64,000 nt of DNA from Balneolaceae bacterium (lineage in GTDB: Bacteria > Bacteroidota > Rhodothermia > Balneolales > Balneolaceae). The stretch lies in contig JAEPQE010000001.1 of the NCBI GenBank assembly GCA_017640665.1, forward strand, positions 62,001 to 126,000, read 5' to 3'. Position 1 is the first letter of the stretch; every line of letters starts with the position of its first letter. Shown here in pieces: positions 17,151-26,900 of the stretch. The position numbers and the translations under genes were made by a program. Below the pieces are notes generated by a model, which did not search any database, was not told the DNA's origin, and was given only the letters and a program-made list of their open reading frames with translations.

Positions 17151-19430
17151 TCAATTCGACCATGTTAGATCGGCATCTACCTCATCAGAACCAGTGATGT
17201 CAGGCTGAAGATTTTCGATCAGGTAGCTTAAACGTAGCTTTTGATAATGCTGACCATGCGCTCCCCGAATTCCATGTCGATTTGCTGGATAGGTCATTAA
17301 GTCAAATTTCTTATCGGCTAAAATTAAGGCGTTCTGCAACTGCACCGTATTACCCGGATGTACATTGTTATCAATGGTTCCATGTACAAGGAGTAGTTTA
17401 CCCTTCAGGTTTTCAGCATAGTTCATTGCAGATCCGTTTTCGTACCCCTCAAGATTTGCCTGTGGCGTATTCATGTACCGCTCAGTATAAATAGTATCGT
17501 AACTTCTCCAGTCGGTTACAGGTGCTCCGGCAATTCCCACATGGAATATGTCAGGATAGCGAAGCATGAGTAATGAGGTTGCATATCCGCCATAAGAATG
17601 ACCGTACACACCAACCCGACTCTCATCTGCATAATCCCGCTTTGTAATTTCTTTTACTACATGTGCATAATCATCAATTTCAATGCTTCCAAGCTTTCCG
17701 TAATGCAAGGTCGCGAACTCTTTCCCACGATTTCCTGATCCGCGGTAGTTAGCTCTTACCACAATAAAACCAAGCTGAGCAAGTCGCTGATATGCATCTG
17801 CATTTTTATACGTATTGGAAACATCCTGATACTCAGGTCCACCGTATAATGGTAATACCACCGGGTATTTTTTATTTGGGTCGAAATCTACCGGCTTATA
17901 AACAAGAACCGGAAGATCTTCCGAGCCATCCGCTGATTTAACTGTTACCAGCTCTGGTTTACTCAAGTTGTTTTCTTCGATATTCTCCGTATCTGCTTTT
18001 AACAAATTGCGAACCAGTTTTCCGTTCGCTGAATAAAGGTTCACTTCATAGGGATGATCAAAAGAAGAAAAGCTATCTGTATAATACGTAGCAGCCTCAT
18101 TCATAGAAATGGTATGGCGACCCGGCTCATCGGTTAATTTCTTCATGCTCTTCCCGTCAAAATTGATTGCATAGAAATAGCGATCGAGTCCCATATTTTG
18201 AAATGCCGTGAAGTACACTCTCTTATTCTTCTGATCTACATTTTCGATACTTCCTACAGGCCACTCTCCTTTTGTAATCTGATTGATCAGAGTCCCATCA
18301 AAGTTGTAGTGATATATATGGTTGTAACCGCTTATTTCAGAAGTCCAGATGAACGTTTCGTTATCCTCCAATTGAATAAAATTATCATGCAAACTGATGT
18401 AAGCATCTTCTTTTTCTTCTAAGATGGTTCTCACCGTTTTGTCTTTAAGACCATAGGCTAAAAGCTCCAGATTATCTTGCTTTCGGTTCAGACGACGGAA
18501 GGTCAACTCGCTTCCATCATTTCTCCAGATTGGTCGAACAATGTAGGTGTCTGGTCCACTGTTGGTAGGAACCTGCTCAATTTCACCTGATTCGATATCA
18601 ACGATAAATAGTTTTACGGTAGGGTTTTCTTCACCCGCTTTTGGATATCTCATCAACTCTAAACCTGCTTCAAAATCGGTTTCATGAATCACAGGATATT
18701 GAAATACATCTTTTTCATTGTATTGCAAGTACGCAATCTTGGAGTCATCGGGAGAGAACCAGTATGCTTCACGCTGTCCAAATTCTTCCGGATATACCCA
18801 GCTAGGTTTTCCGTTCATTTGCTCTTCACTTCCGTATGTCAGACGTTTTTCTTCTTTGGTTTCTGTATCAGCGACATATATATCGTAGCCTTTCACATAA
18901 GCAAAGGTTTTGTAGTCATGTGAATAAGTTCCATTCCAGAGCTGACTGGTTTCCATTCTGCGCATCAACTCATCATCGTACTTGAAACGTTCGATTTCTG
19001 GTTTGTAAAGTTTTCTAAGCTCTTTATCAGCCAAATGAAATAGAAAATCAGTTTCATCTATTGTGAAGAAAATGGCTTTATCATCCATTACAAACTCGAA
19101 GCTCTCAAAAGGAAGAGCGTCCAACTCACTCATCGTGGCTTCGTTATACTGTTCAATCAACGCTTGCTCTGTCCTTTCATCAAAAAGAGAAGTGCGCTCC
19201 TGAGACCTGGGATCAACTTTATAAAACTTTACCCCATTCTCGGTATTTTCTGTTTCAAAGTAACCCATATCACCAGGAAGCCAGGAAAGACCTGTAACTC
19301 CTTCATAATTTATAAATCCCCGTTCTCCCATCTCGGTGTACAAATCAAGTCCTACACTTTGAGAAAAACCCTGTTGAGTAATAAGAAGTGCTGTAATCAG
19401 AATAAATGTGCTTTTAACTACTCTTTTCAT
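17151..19430 (-). CDS. Dipeptidyl peptidase IV family serine peptidase (S9B)
   Basis: This exported prolyl dipeptidase-type enzyme of 759 residues has a signal peptide ending GFSQ. The N-terminal beta-propeller (about 60-480) contains PSWVYPEEFGQREAYWFSPD, including the EE-type motif (PEEF) by which DPP4 enzymes hold the free amino terminus. The C-terminal alpha/beta hydrolase has nucleophile Ser612 in GHSYGGY, with Asp in HGTIDNNVHP and His in ANRHGIRG. It would release X-Pro dipeptides from peptides in the periplasm. I chose ATG 19430, which gives the signal peptide; the frame stays open 72 bases further upstream. It is divergent from the amidotransferase gene. Confidence 0.92.
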   Translation of the reverse strand: MKRVVKSTFILITALLITQQGFSQSVGLDLYTEMGERGFINYEGVTGLSWLPGDMGYFETENTENGVKFYKVDPRSQERTSLFDERTEQALIEQYNEATMSELDALPFESFEFVMDDKAIFFTIDETDFLFHLADKELRKLYKPEIERFKYDDELMRRMETSQLWNGTYSHDYKTFAYVKGYDIYVADTETKEEKRLTYGSEEQMNGKPSWVYPEEFGQREAYWFSPDDSKIAYLQYNEKDVFQYPVIHETDFEAGLELMRYPKAGEENPTVKLFIVDIESGEIEQVPTNSGPDTYIVRPIWRNDGSELTFRRLNRKQDNLELLAYGLKDKTVRTILEEKEDAYISLHDNFIQLEDNETFIWTSEISGYNHIYHYNFDGTLINQITKGEWPVGSIENVDQKNKRVYFTAFQNMGLDRYFYAINFDGKSMKKLTDEPGRHTISMNEAATYYTDSFSSFDHPYEVNLYSANGKLVRNLLKADTENIEENNLSKPELVTVKSADGSEDLPVLVYKPVDFDPNKKYPVVLPLYGGPEYQDVSNTYKNADAYQRLAQLGFIVVRANYRGSGNRGKEFATLHYGKLGSIEIDDYAHVVKEITKRDYADESRVGVYGHSYGGYATSLLMLRYPDIFHVGIAGAPVTDWRSYDTIYTERYMNTPQANLEGYENGSAMNYAENLKGKLLLVHGTIDNNVHPGNTVQLQNALILADKKFDLMTYPANRHGIRGAHGQHYQKLRLSYLIENLQPDITGSDEVDADLTWSN

Positions 19431-19541
19431 AAGAATGATGTTTGATAACAATTTGGTTTTAGATTGATAAGATAAACGGACTAATCCTAAAGACGAAATC
19501 AAAAGAAGTAAATTGGAATCAGAAATTAACCGTAAAATATA

Positions 19542-19572
19542 TTGTCGTTAATACGTATGGCTTTTACATTTG
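19542..19572 (+). promoter_or_regulatory. Bacteroidota-type promoter, probably giving a leaderless mRNA
   Basis: TTG (19542-19544), a 20-base spacer, and TACATTTG (19565-19572) fit the -33/-7 TAnnTTTG promoter exactly. The ATG at 19579 lies only 6 bases downstream, where transcription would start, so the message may have no leader. Confidence 0.55.
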
Positions 19573-19578
19573 TCCGCT

Positions 19579-20307
19579 ATGAAACCATTCCTTCTTCTGC
19601 AACATCGTTATTTAGATGAAGCCTCTGACAAAGAGTACGAAGCTATACTGCATTATGGTATGCTAAAGCCGGAAGAATTGGTTAGAATCCGAATGGAAAA
19701 ACAAAGCATTTCGCATATCAATCCGCTGGATTATAGCGGGATTATTACTGGCGGAGGACCTGCAAACATAAGTGATGATGTAGATGATAAACCTGCTTCC
19801 CAACTCCGTTTTGAAGCTGAAATAGTTAAACTTTATGATATCATCTTTCAGAGGGATGTCCCCTATTTAGGAATGTGTTATGGTATGGGCTCCATCACCC
19901 GGTATTTAGGAGGAGAAGTTTCCAGAAAACGTTTTAGTGAGCCTGTGGGAAGTGTTCGAATTCAGTTAGAGGAGAAAGACCCCATCTTGGAAAACGTACC
20001 TTCTTCTTTTACTGCTTTTGTAGGGCACAAAGAATCATGTCAGTCTTTGCCGGATGGGGCGGTTTTGCTGGCAAGTTCCTCTACCTGTCCCATCCAGATG
20101 ATCCGGTGTAAGCAAAACATCTATGCTACCCAATTTCACCCTGAACTGGATGTGAAAGGAATCATACTAAGAATTCGTGCTTACAAAAATCATGGGTATT
20201 TTGATCCCGAAGAGGCAGAGTCGCTGATTGATTCAGTCAAAAATGAACATATTCTTTATCCTCAGAAAATTTTAGAGAACTTTGTTACCTACTACGGTAG
20301 AAAATGA
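19579..20307 (+). CDS. Class I glutamine amidotransferase
   Basis: This 242-residue stand-alone class I amidotransferase resembles the GuaA amidotransferase domain. Catalytic Cys100 is in YLGMCYGMG, and His187 and Glu189 are in QFHPELD, completing the triad; the oxyanion strand ITGGGPAN is near residue 56. It would hydrolyse glutamine to supply ammonia, or hydrolyse a gamma-glutamyl compound. Its acceptor partner is not in the window. ATG 19579 is preferred to a TTG three codons earlier because the promoter fits it. A 115-base gap separates it from the TonB receptor. Confidence 0.88.
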   Translation: MKPFLLLQHRYLDEASDKEYEAILHYGMLKPEELVRIRMEKQSISHINPLDYSGIITGGGPANISDDVDDKPASQLRFEAEIVKLYDIIFQRDVPYLGMCYGMGSITRYLGGEVSRKRFSEPVGSVRIQLEEKDPILENVPSSFTAFVGHKESCQSLPDGAVLLASSSTCPIQMIRCKQNIYATQFHPELDVKGIILRIRAYKNHGYFDPEEAESLIDSVKNEHILYPQKILENFVTYYGRK

Positions 20308-20422
20308 TATAAATCTCATCCAAAGCAGTTTTTGAATTGCACACTTAAAATCAGAACGTTCCTTCGTAAAGTGATGTATTCATTCCTTACAACTTAATTA
20401 AAGCCTTTGTAGCTTATGCCCC

Positions 20423-22510
20423 ATGTTTAAAAATTCCGCGCTCTTTTTTTGGTTTGTCCTAAGTTCAACATTTGTAAATGCACAAGCTCCAATTGATACG
20501 GTTAAAGCTGAACTCGGTAATATAGTGGTGGTTGGGTATCAGGGAAACCGAAGTATTCTTGAAACACCCGGTAGTATTTCTTATATCAATCCACAGACCA
20601 TTTCAGGCTTCGATAATTCTTCACTGATTTATGGGATGAGGACCGTAGCCGGAGTTCGGATGGAAGAACGTGCGCCGGGCAGTTATCGAATCGCTATTCG
20701 CGGCAGTTCCCTTCGCTCCCCTTTTGGAATCCGTAATGTGAAAATCTACTGGAATGAAATCCCACTAACAGAGCCTACAGGAAGTACATTTTTAAACCTT
20801 CTTGACCCATTTAATATACAAGCTCTGGAAGTGATTAAAGGACCGGGTGGAAGCTTGTACGGAGCAGGAAATGGGGGTGTTTTGTTAATCAATAGTACCG
20901 CACCATTTCAAACCGATCAGCTAAGCATGAACTCATCCCTAGGCTCTTTCGGTGCTTTCAATTACGATCTTGCCTATCAGGATAAAGTGGAAAATGGAGG
21001 CCTGTCTTTCAAATACTCCAAAAGTGAAACTGATGGATACCGGGAGCAATCTTTTTTAGACCGTCGGGTAATTGAGGTATCAGGTAAAACCGAATATGCG
21101 TCGGGACGAGAAATAGCAGCCAATATTTTATACAGCGATTTAAACTACGGAATACCCGGCGGATTGAATGAAGCACAATTTCAAAACGACCCAACTCAGG
21201 CTCGCCCGGGAAATCCTTTTGTACTTGGAAGTGTAGATGCAAATTCAAGCATCAAGCACGAATCTTTACTTCTTGGAGTGACTCATACCTATCAAATCAC
21301 CGAGAAGTTTTCAAACGAGGCTTCTGCATTCGGGACCTTTAGTGATTTTGAGAACCCCTTCAATTTTGATTATAAGATTGACAGTCGAAAAAGTGGTGGA
21401 CTCAGGTCTAATTATGCCTATGAAACTCCTCTAGGAGCAGTTAAAGCCAAATTCACACTCGGAACTGAAATGCAGGCTTCCAGCTATGCCGCTCGTAATT
21501 TTGGGAATGATTCCGGAAAAGTAGGCGAACTTAATTTTGATGATGAATTGAAGGTGAAGTCGAACCTGATATTTTTGAATACTCAGCTTGATTTGCCCAA
21601 TGAGTGGTATTTCACTGCCGGAATCAGCTATAATAATCTGGAATACGACATTAATCGGCTCGTGGCTACTGATGGTAATGGCGAGAAAGGATTGGTCGAA
21701 AAGAACTTTGACCCTCAGTTTATCCCAAGGATTGGAATTGCTAAAAAAATCACCCCACAAATTACAGCACATGCCAGTGCGGGACTTGGCTTCTCCCCTC
21801 CTACTATTGAGGAAATCCGAACCAACGAAGGAAGCATTAACCTGAATCTGGAAGCTGAAACCGGAACTAATTATGAGTTAGGATTGAGGGGAAATGCAGT
21901 AGAAGGTAAACTTGGTTTTGATGCTGTAGTATTTCTCTTCAAACTCGATGACTCGATTATTCAGCAAGCCAATCCGGATACGACACGTGATACTTTTGTA
22001 TTCCGAAATGCCGGAAAAACAGACCAGCGCGGGTTTGAATTAAATGCTAATTATCTGCTAATCGATAATTATTCCGGTTTTCTAAGACGAGGTCAGCTAA
22101 ATCTGGCATACACCTATCACGATTTTGAATTCGGGGATTATAATACCAGCGATGGAGATTTCTCTGGCAATGAAATGACAGGAATCCCTCCTCATTCGCT
22201 GTTTTCTTCCCTCAATATTGAAACAGCTCCGGGTTTGTATGCCCATTTATCCTACACGTTTACTGATGAAATCCCTTTAGAGGATGACAACTCCGTCTAT
22301 TCGAATTCCTATCAACTAGTACAAGCTAAAATTGGCTTTCGCATTACCTTTTTAGATGACTTTAAAGCTGATCTCTATTTCGGAATCGACAACCTTTTAG
22401 ATGAAAAATACAGCCTTGGGTATGACATCAACGCATTTGGAGGAAGATATTTCCAGCCTGCCCCGGAGAGGAATTGGTTTATAGGGGTGAAATTAATTTG
22501 CAATATCTAA
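20423..22510 (+). CDS. TonB-dependent outer-membrane receptor
   Basis: This 695-residue outer-membrane transporter is energised by TonB. A short signal peptide (1-20, ending VNAQ) is followed by a plug domain (about 35-150), with RIAIRGSSLRSPFGIRNVKI and the EVIKGPGGSLYGAGNGGVLL loop. A 22-strand type barrel runs to the C-terminus, with the TonB-box2-like ending DNLLDEKYSLGYDINAFGG. It lacks the carboxypeptidase-like extension and the SusD partner of polysaccharide systems, which favours a siderophore or metal-chelate or vitamin substrate. It ends 11 bases before a convergent lipoprotein gene. Confidence 0.92.
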   Translation: MFKNSALFFWFVLSSTFVNAQAPIDTVKAELGNIVVVGYQGNRSILETPGSISYINPQTISGFDNSSLIYGMRTVAGVRMEERAPGSYRIAIRGSSLRSPFGIRNVKIYWNEIPLTEPTGSTFLNLLDPFNIQALEVIKGPGGSLYGAGNGGVLLINSTAPFQTDQLSMNSSLGSFGAFNYDLAYQDKVENGGLSFKYSKSETDGYREQSFLDRRVIEVSGKTEYASGREIAANILYSDLNYGIPGGLNEAQFQNDPTQARPGNPFVLGSVDANSSIKHESLLLGVTHTYQITEKFSNEASAFGTFSDFENPFNFDYKIDSRKSGGLRSNYAYETPLGAVKAKFTLGTEMQASSYAARNFGNDSGKVGELNFDDELKVKSNLIFLNTQLDLPNEWYFTAGISYNNLEYDINRLVATDGNGEKGLVEKNFDPQFIPRIGIAKKITPQITAHASAGLGFSPPTIEEIRTNEGSINLNLEAETGTNYELGLRGNAVEGKLGFDAVVFLFKLDDSIIQQANPDTTRDTFVFRNAGKTDQRGFELNANYLLIDNYSGFLRRGQLNLAYTYHDFEFGDYNTSDGDFSGNEMTGIPPHSLFSSLNIETAPGLYAHLSYTFTDEIPLEDDNSVYSNSYQLVQAKIGFRITFLDDFKADLYFGIDNLLDEKYSLGYDINAFGGRYFQPAPERNWFIGVKLICNI

Positions 22511-22521
22511 AGATCAGCGAA

Positions 22522-23940
22522 TCAGAATCTGAAGATTGCAGTTTTTCCTCTTTCAGAAATTAAGAGAATATCTCCATTTGGCAATATTCCCCACCCTGTT
22601 AATAGCGTCAAATAATTATTTATGCTCAAATTTCCAAAGGAATCTTCGCGCATCAAATTAATGACCCTTGATAGTTTATTAAGCTTTTGATTATAAATTT
22701 GATATGCAATAACTGCTTCATCAATGGTGGGATAAATAAAAAACAAAACTTCCTCACTATTCTTAGATGGAAATGAATAGATTGGGTCATTTGGAACTCT
22801 TGTCAAAAAAGGTTGTCCTGATTTTAAAATACCAACTACCTCTTGATTTCCACTATCAAAGTTATATTTCAAAACTTTTGATTGATTATCTCCAGTAAAG
22901 TTACGGTCAAAAATCAAAACTTCAGTATTGCTTAATACATGAGCTCGTGGATTCTGAAAACCAACTATCAGGTCTTTCAATCTTGTCCAGCTTTTAGTAT
23001 TTAAGTCAAATTTTTCAATATTATAGGATTTACCTTCTTCTAACCTTCCTCCAATTACTAGTGATATATCTTCTTTGACTTTTATTAGTTCATAATTCTG
23101 ATTCATTTCTGGAATATCAGAAACCCGACTTAAAGTCCCATTCACGCTATTAAACAAGTAAGATTCGGAACCCTCTAACACCGTTAAGAGAATATTTTCC
23201 GAATCAAAGTAAGTAGAATAAAAAAATTTATTTAGCTCCCAATTTGTACTATTACTCCAGGTTAAATCTTCTAAGTCGAAAAAAGAATAACCGGTTTTAT
23301 CTAATCTTACAGCACGAGTTTCTGAGATAATATGAGTTCTTGGTATATCATTATTAGGAGGGTTTTGTACAAATTTCCAGGAATTTGTTCTGAAATCATA
23401 AATTTCAGATGTATTATTTACGTATATGGTAGGGTCTGTAACTAATACCCTATTTTCATCAAGTTGTGTTACATCAACTCCCCACCAGTGTTTATCAGTA
23501 TGCATTTCTGGTCCTTGCACAATATGTGAAAAACTTACTTCCCCAAAAGAGTGATTAAATTCATAATCTTCTCGAATAGTTTTTATCTCATACCTGTATC
23601 TACCAGTTTGTGAAATAGTATCATTTAAACTATTAACACCCTTTTTAAATATTCCCAAAACTTCTTCCTGATCATACATATCAACCCTAGAAACTTTGTA
23701 ACTAAAATTATCTCCTTCACTTTCAGGCCATTTCAATGCAATGATTCGTTCAAACGCTTCTACATTTCCCGAACTAGAAATTATAGAAGTCTCTGTAGTA
23801 TTCTGGTTTTCTGAGAAGCTATTTGATGTATCCGGCTGAAAAAATTCAGATTTCGGATCATTATTATTATTTCTTTCAAAAGTGGGTAATTCTGTACAAG
23901 AAAAAATCAGAATAGATATGCCTGCTAGTAAATATTTCAT
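22522..23940 (-). CDS. Lipoprotein with fibronectin-like and kelch-like repeats
   Basis: This 472-residue predicted lipoprotein has signal and lipobox ISILIFSC with acylated Cys15. An Asn/Ser-rich linker follows. A fibronectin III-like segment (about 58-135, IALKWPES... YRYEIKTI) precedes a series of kelch-like blades (about 155-470), visible as recurring descriptions such as NTKSWTRLKDL. Such proteins sit in the outer membrane or periplasm and bind partners. It lies 23 bases downstream of the 1386-residue lamin-tail protein and shares its transcript. I do not recognise a named family; binding is an inference. Confidence 0.7.
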   Translation of the reverse strand: MKYLLAGISILIFSCTELPTFERNNNNDPKSEFFQPDTSNSFSENQNTTETSIISSSGNVEAFERIIALKWPESEGDNFSYKVSRVDMYDQEEVLGIFKKGVNSLNDTISQTGRYRYEIKTIREDYEFNHSFGEVSFSHIVQGPEMHTDKHWWGVDVTQLDENRVLVTDPTIYVNNTSEIYDFRTNSWKFVQNPPNNDIPRTHIISETRAVRLDKTGYSFFDLEDLTWSNSTNWELNKFFYSTYFDSENILLTVLEGSESYLFNSVNGTLSRVSDIPEMNQNYELIKVKEDISLVIGGRLEEGKSYNIEKFDLNTKSWTRLKDLIVGFQNPRAHVLSNTEVLIFDRNFTGDNQSKVLKYNFDSGNQEVVGILKSGQPFLTRVPNDPIYSFPSKNSEEVLFFIYPTIDEAVIAYQIYNQKLNKLSRVINLMREDSFGNLSINNYLTLLTGWGILPNGDILLISERGKTAIFRF

Positions 23941-23963
23941 CTATTTAAAATAATAATAAACTA

Positions 23964-26900
23964 TCAAAACATTCTCGCCAGAACAACCGTCTCCTTAAAT
24001 GTCCGGTCACTTCCGTTTGCACTGTTGTAGGCTTCGAACAGGACGATGTAGATTCCAACCCTGTTTTTCTTTCGGTCGTCGGTAAGTCCATCCCATGTTA
24101 GTGAACCCATAAATCCTGCTTGAGCGTTATTAGCCAGTTCCCGAACCTGTCTACCATAACGATCAAAGATTCGAACCCTGAGCAGATAATCCGGAGCATC
24201 CAATGTGTAGTTGATGAAAAGATTATCTTCAAAGCCATCGTCATCGGGGGAAAAAGGATTGGGGCTAAAGCTGATTCCAGCTGACTCTGGTGGAGCTCCC
24301 GGATCCTGAAAAATGGTGTTTCTGAAATTCGGAGTCCCGCCACTCACATGGGTACTTGAACTCCAGTTACTCTCGTCATTACTTTCACCCAACGGATTAA
24401 TTCGTTCGAGTGCGATGCCATCGGTATCGAACACATTTGGGTTTTGCCAGCTTTCATCAAAAAACACAGAGTCGATGGTTGCACCGGTACTGTCTGCCAG
24501 GTAAATGGCGTCATCGGATGAAGCCAGACTCAAACTGGAACGGTCGACCCGCATAGTAAACTGATCTGATTCTCCCTCAAGCCCAAAATATTCTGCGGTT
24601 TTACTTTCAGAAAAAACAGATGCTTCATCTTCAGAATAAATCAAAAAATACCCACCGGGCTCAATCCATTTATACTGAGTTGAAACCGGCTCAATGCTTT
24701 GGAATTCATTTTCTTCATCGGGTGCATCATGCAAAAAGATCCCTTCTAACGAAATTGCTGCGTTAGACCGATTGTACAGTTCCAGATACTCAGTTTGATC
24801 CGGAAGGTTGTCTTCTGGATCTGCAAGGGGATCGTACATGATCTCGTTGATGATTACATCTCCTTTCGAAGCAGGAGAAGCAATCGGAGAGGATATTTCA
24901 GAAGCTACATTTCCTTTTATGTCCAAAATATCAGAAACAGTAACATCAATATTTGTTGCGTTGAGACTCTTCGGAAGAGCCACTGGAGCAGGAGTCCATT
25001 CAACAATTACTTGATTACCATTCAGCTCTAAAAGTTCAACATCAATCCCATTAACATTAATTATCGTTTGAGTAGAAGTGCGAACGAACTCTGAGAATAC
25101 AATTTGTACAACTGAGTCAATCTGAGTAGCAAATATTATTTCAGGCGGAGTTACATCCTCTTCAAATACAGAACTTTGGGCTCCCGCACTGAATCCACCT
25201 TGAGCAGTGCTTGATGCCCAGTTAGAAGCGTCGTTTGAAGCCCGGCCCGGATCTTTTCGTTCTAAAGAAACTCCCGGGCTATCTCCTCCCCAACTAGCCT
25301 GATAAAACAGGCTGTCAATGGTTATTCCTTCTGCATTTTTTATGATTACCCCATCCCCACTGTCATTCAAAGAAGGAAAATCAGACAGATAGATGGCATT
25401 ACTCAACGTGTTAGCAAAATCCTCCCGATCTGTTAAGATCAGATATTCCCCGGCAGGGAGAAAAATACCCTCAGAGATTTCCGCATCGTTATTACCAGCA
25501 TCAATGAGTTCCCAGCCTGATAAATCAAAATTCTTATTTGTGGGATTGTACAATTCAACAAACTCCGGGGATAACTCATCTTCTCTTCGATAGAGGATTT
25601 CGTTGATAACCACCTCATTCTTAAGTGCGGGAGTAATCTCGAAGTACACAGCTTCAACCAAATCCGAGTCATTGATATTCCCAAAAATATCACGCTGATT
25701 GAGTACTTCGACTGTAAGTTTTTCCCCATCAGAAAGTGCCTGTGCTAATGTGATTGACACTGAATCCTGATTTAGTACTATTTCTGAAGCGGTTTGAGTT
25801 GGGGTAATATTATAGTTCTCCAGATCCAGCGCAAAAGATTCGACTAAAGTCTCGCTGAAATTTAAAATGACAGTTTCGGCATTTATAATAAGAACGCTTT
25901 CCACGAAAGGAGCGACGGTATCCGGCTCGATAGCATTTTGTTGGCCTGGTGTGGCTAATTCAGGAGAAGGACTGTCGCCCCAATTCGCCTGAAATATCCC
26001 TGAAACCTCAACGCTTCTGCGTTCTAAAGAGATTTCATCGCCACCCCATGAACTTGAGTAAGTTAGCGAGTCAATCAAGACTCCATCCGAGTCCCGTAAG
26101 ACAAGATCGTCTGTTGAGTTATTCAGAGCCGGAAAACCTGAAACTCTTAGCAATGGGGTTCCGGGAAAATTTTCTACAATGGTACTATCAGGTGCCAGTA
26201 GTACAAATTGATCTGGTGAAAGCGCGTAGGTTTCAAAAGTTATTGTTCTTCGATTTCCGGAATTATCATTGAACGTCCAATTTTGAAGATTAAACGTTTT
26301 ATTAGTGTGGTTGTAGAGCTCAACAAATTCAGAATAAGCATCGGCTGGATCATACATAAATTCATTAAGAGCCACCTCTCCTTCAAGCGCGGTATCGAAT
26401 TCACGAAATTCAAAATCAAAAGTGAGTTCGTTTGCCGTATTCCCAAAGAAATCTTCCTGATTTTCGATTGTAAGTGAATAGCTCTCCCCATTTCCATCAC
26501 CCTGAAAAGCAGCATTGAAAGCAATGATTACAGTATCAGGTTCGACCAAATCAACGCTTTGAATACCGGGTAACGAAAAATCATTCCCGGAGCCTGCAAC
26601 CAACTCGTAATTGATTAATGTTTCCGCAGGTATTTGTGCAATCGCCTCCGTAAATATAATCTCCAGTGTACTGTCATTCAGGAACTCAAAAGACTCGATA
26701 TCCGGAGGAGTGGTATCTGGTTCGATATCGTTTGTTCTACCCGGTGTACCAATTTTATCGGGAGAATCTCCCCAGTTTGCCTGAAGGGTAGATGCCGCAT
26801 TTTGAGTTCTTCGTTCTAAAGCTACATCTACTCCGCCCCAGTCCGGATTATATTCTAAGGAATCGATCAGCGTTCCTGTACCATCAAACACCCTGATCTG

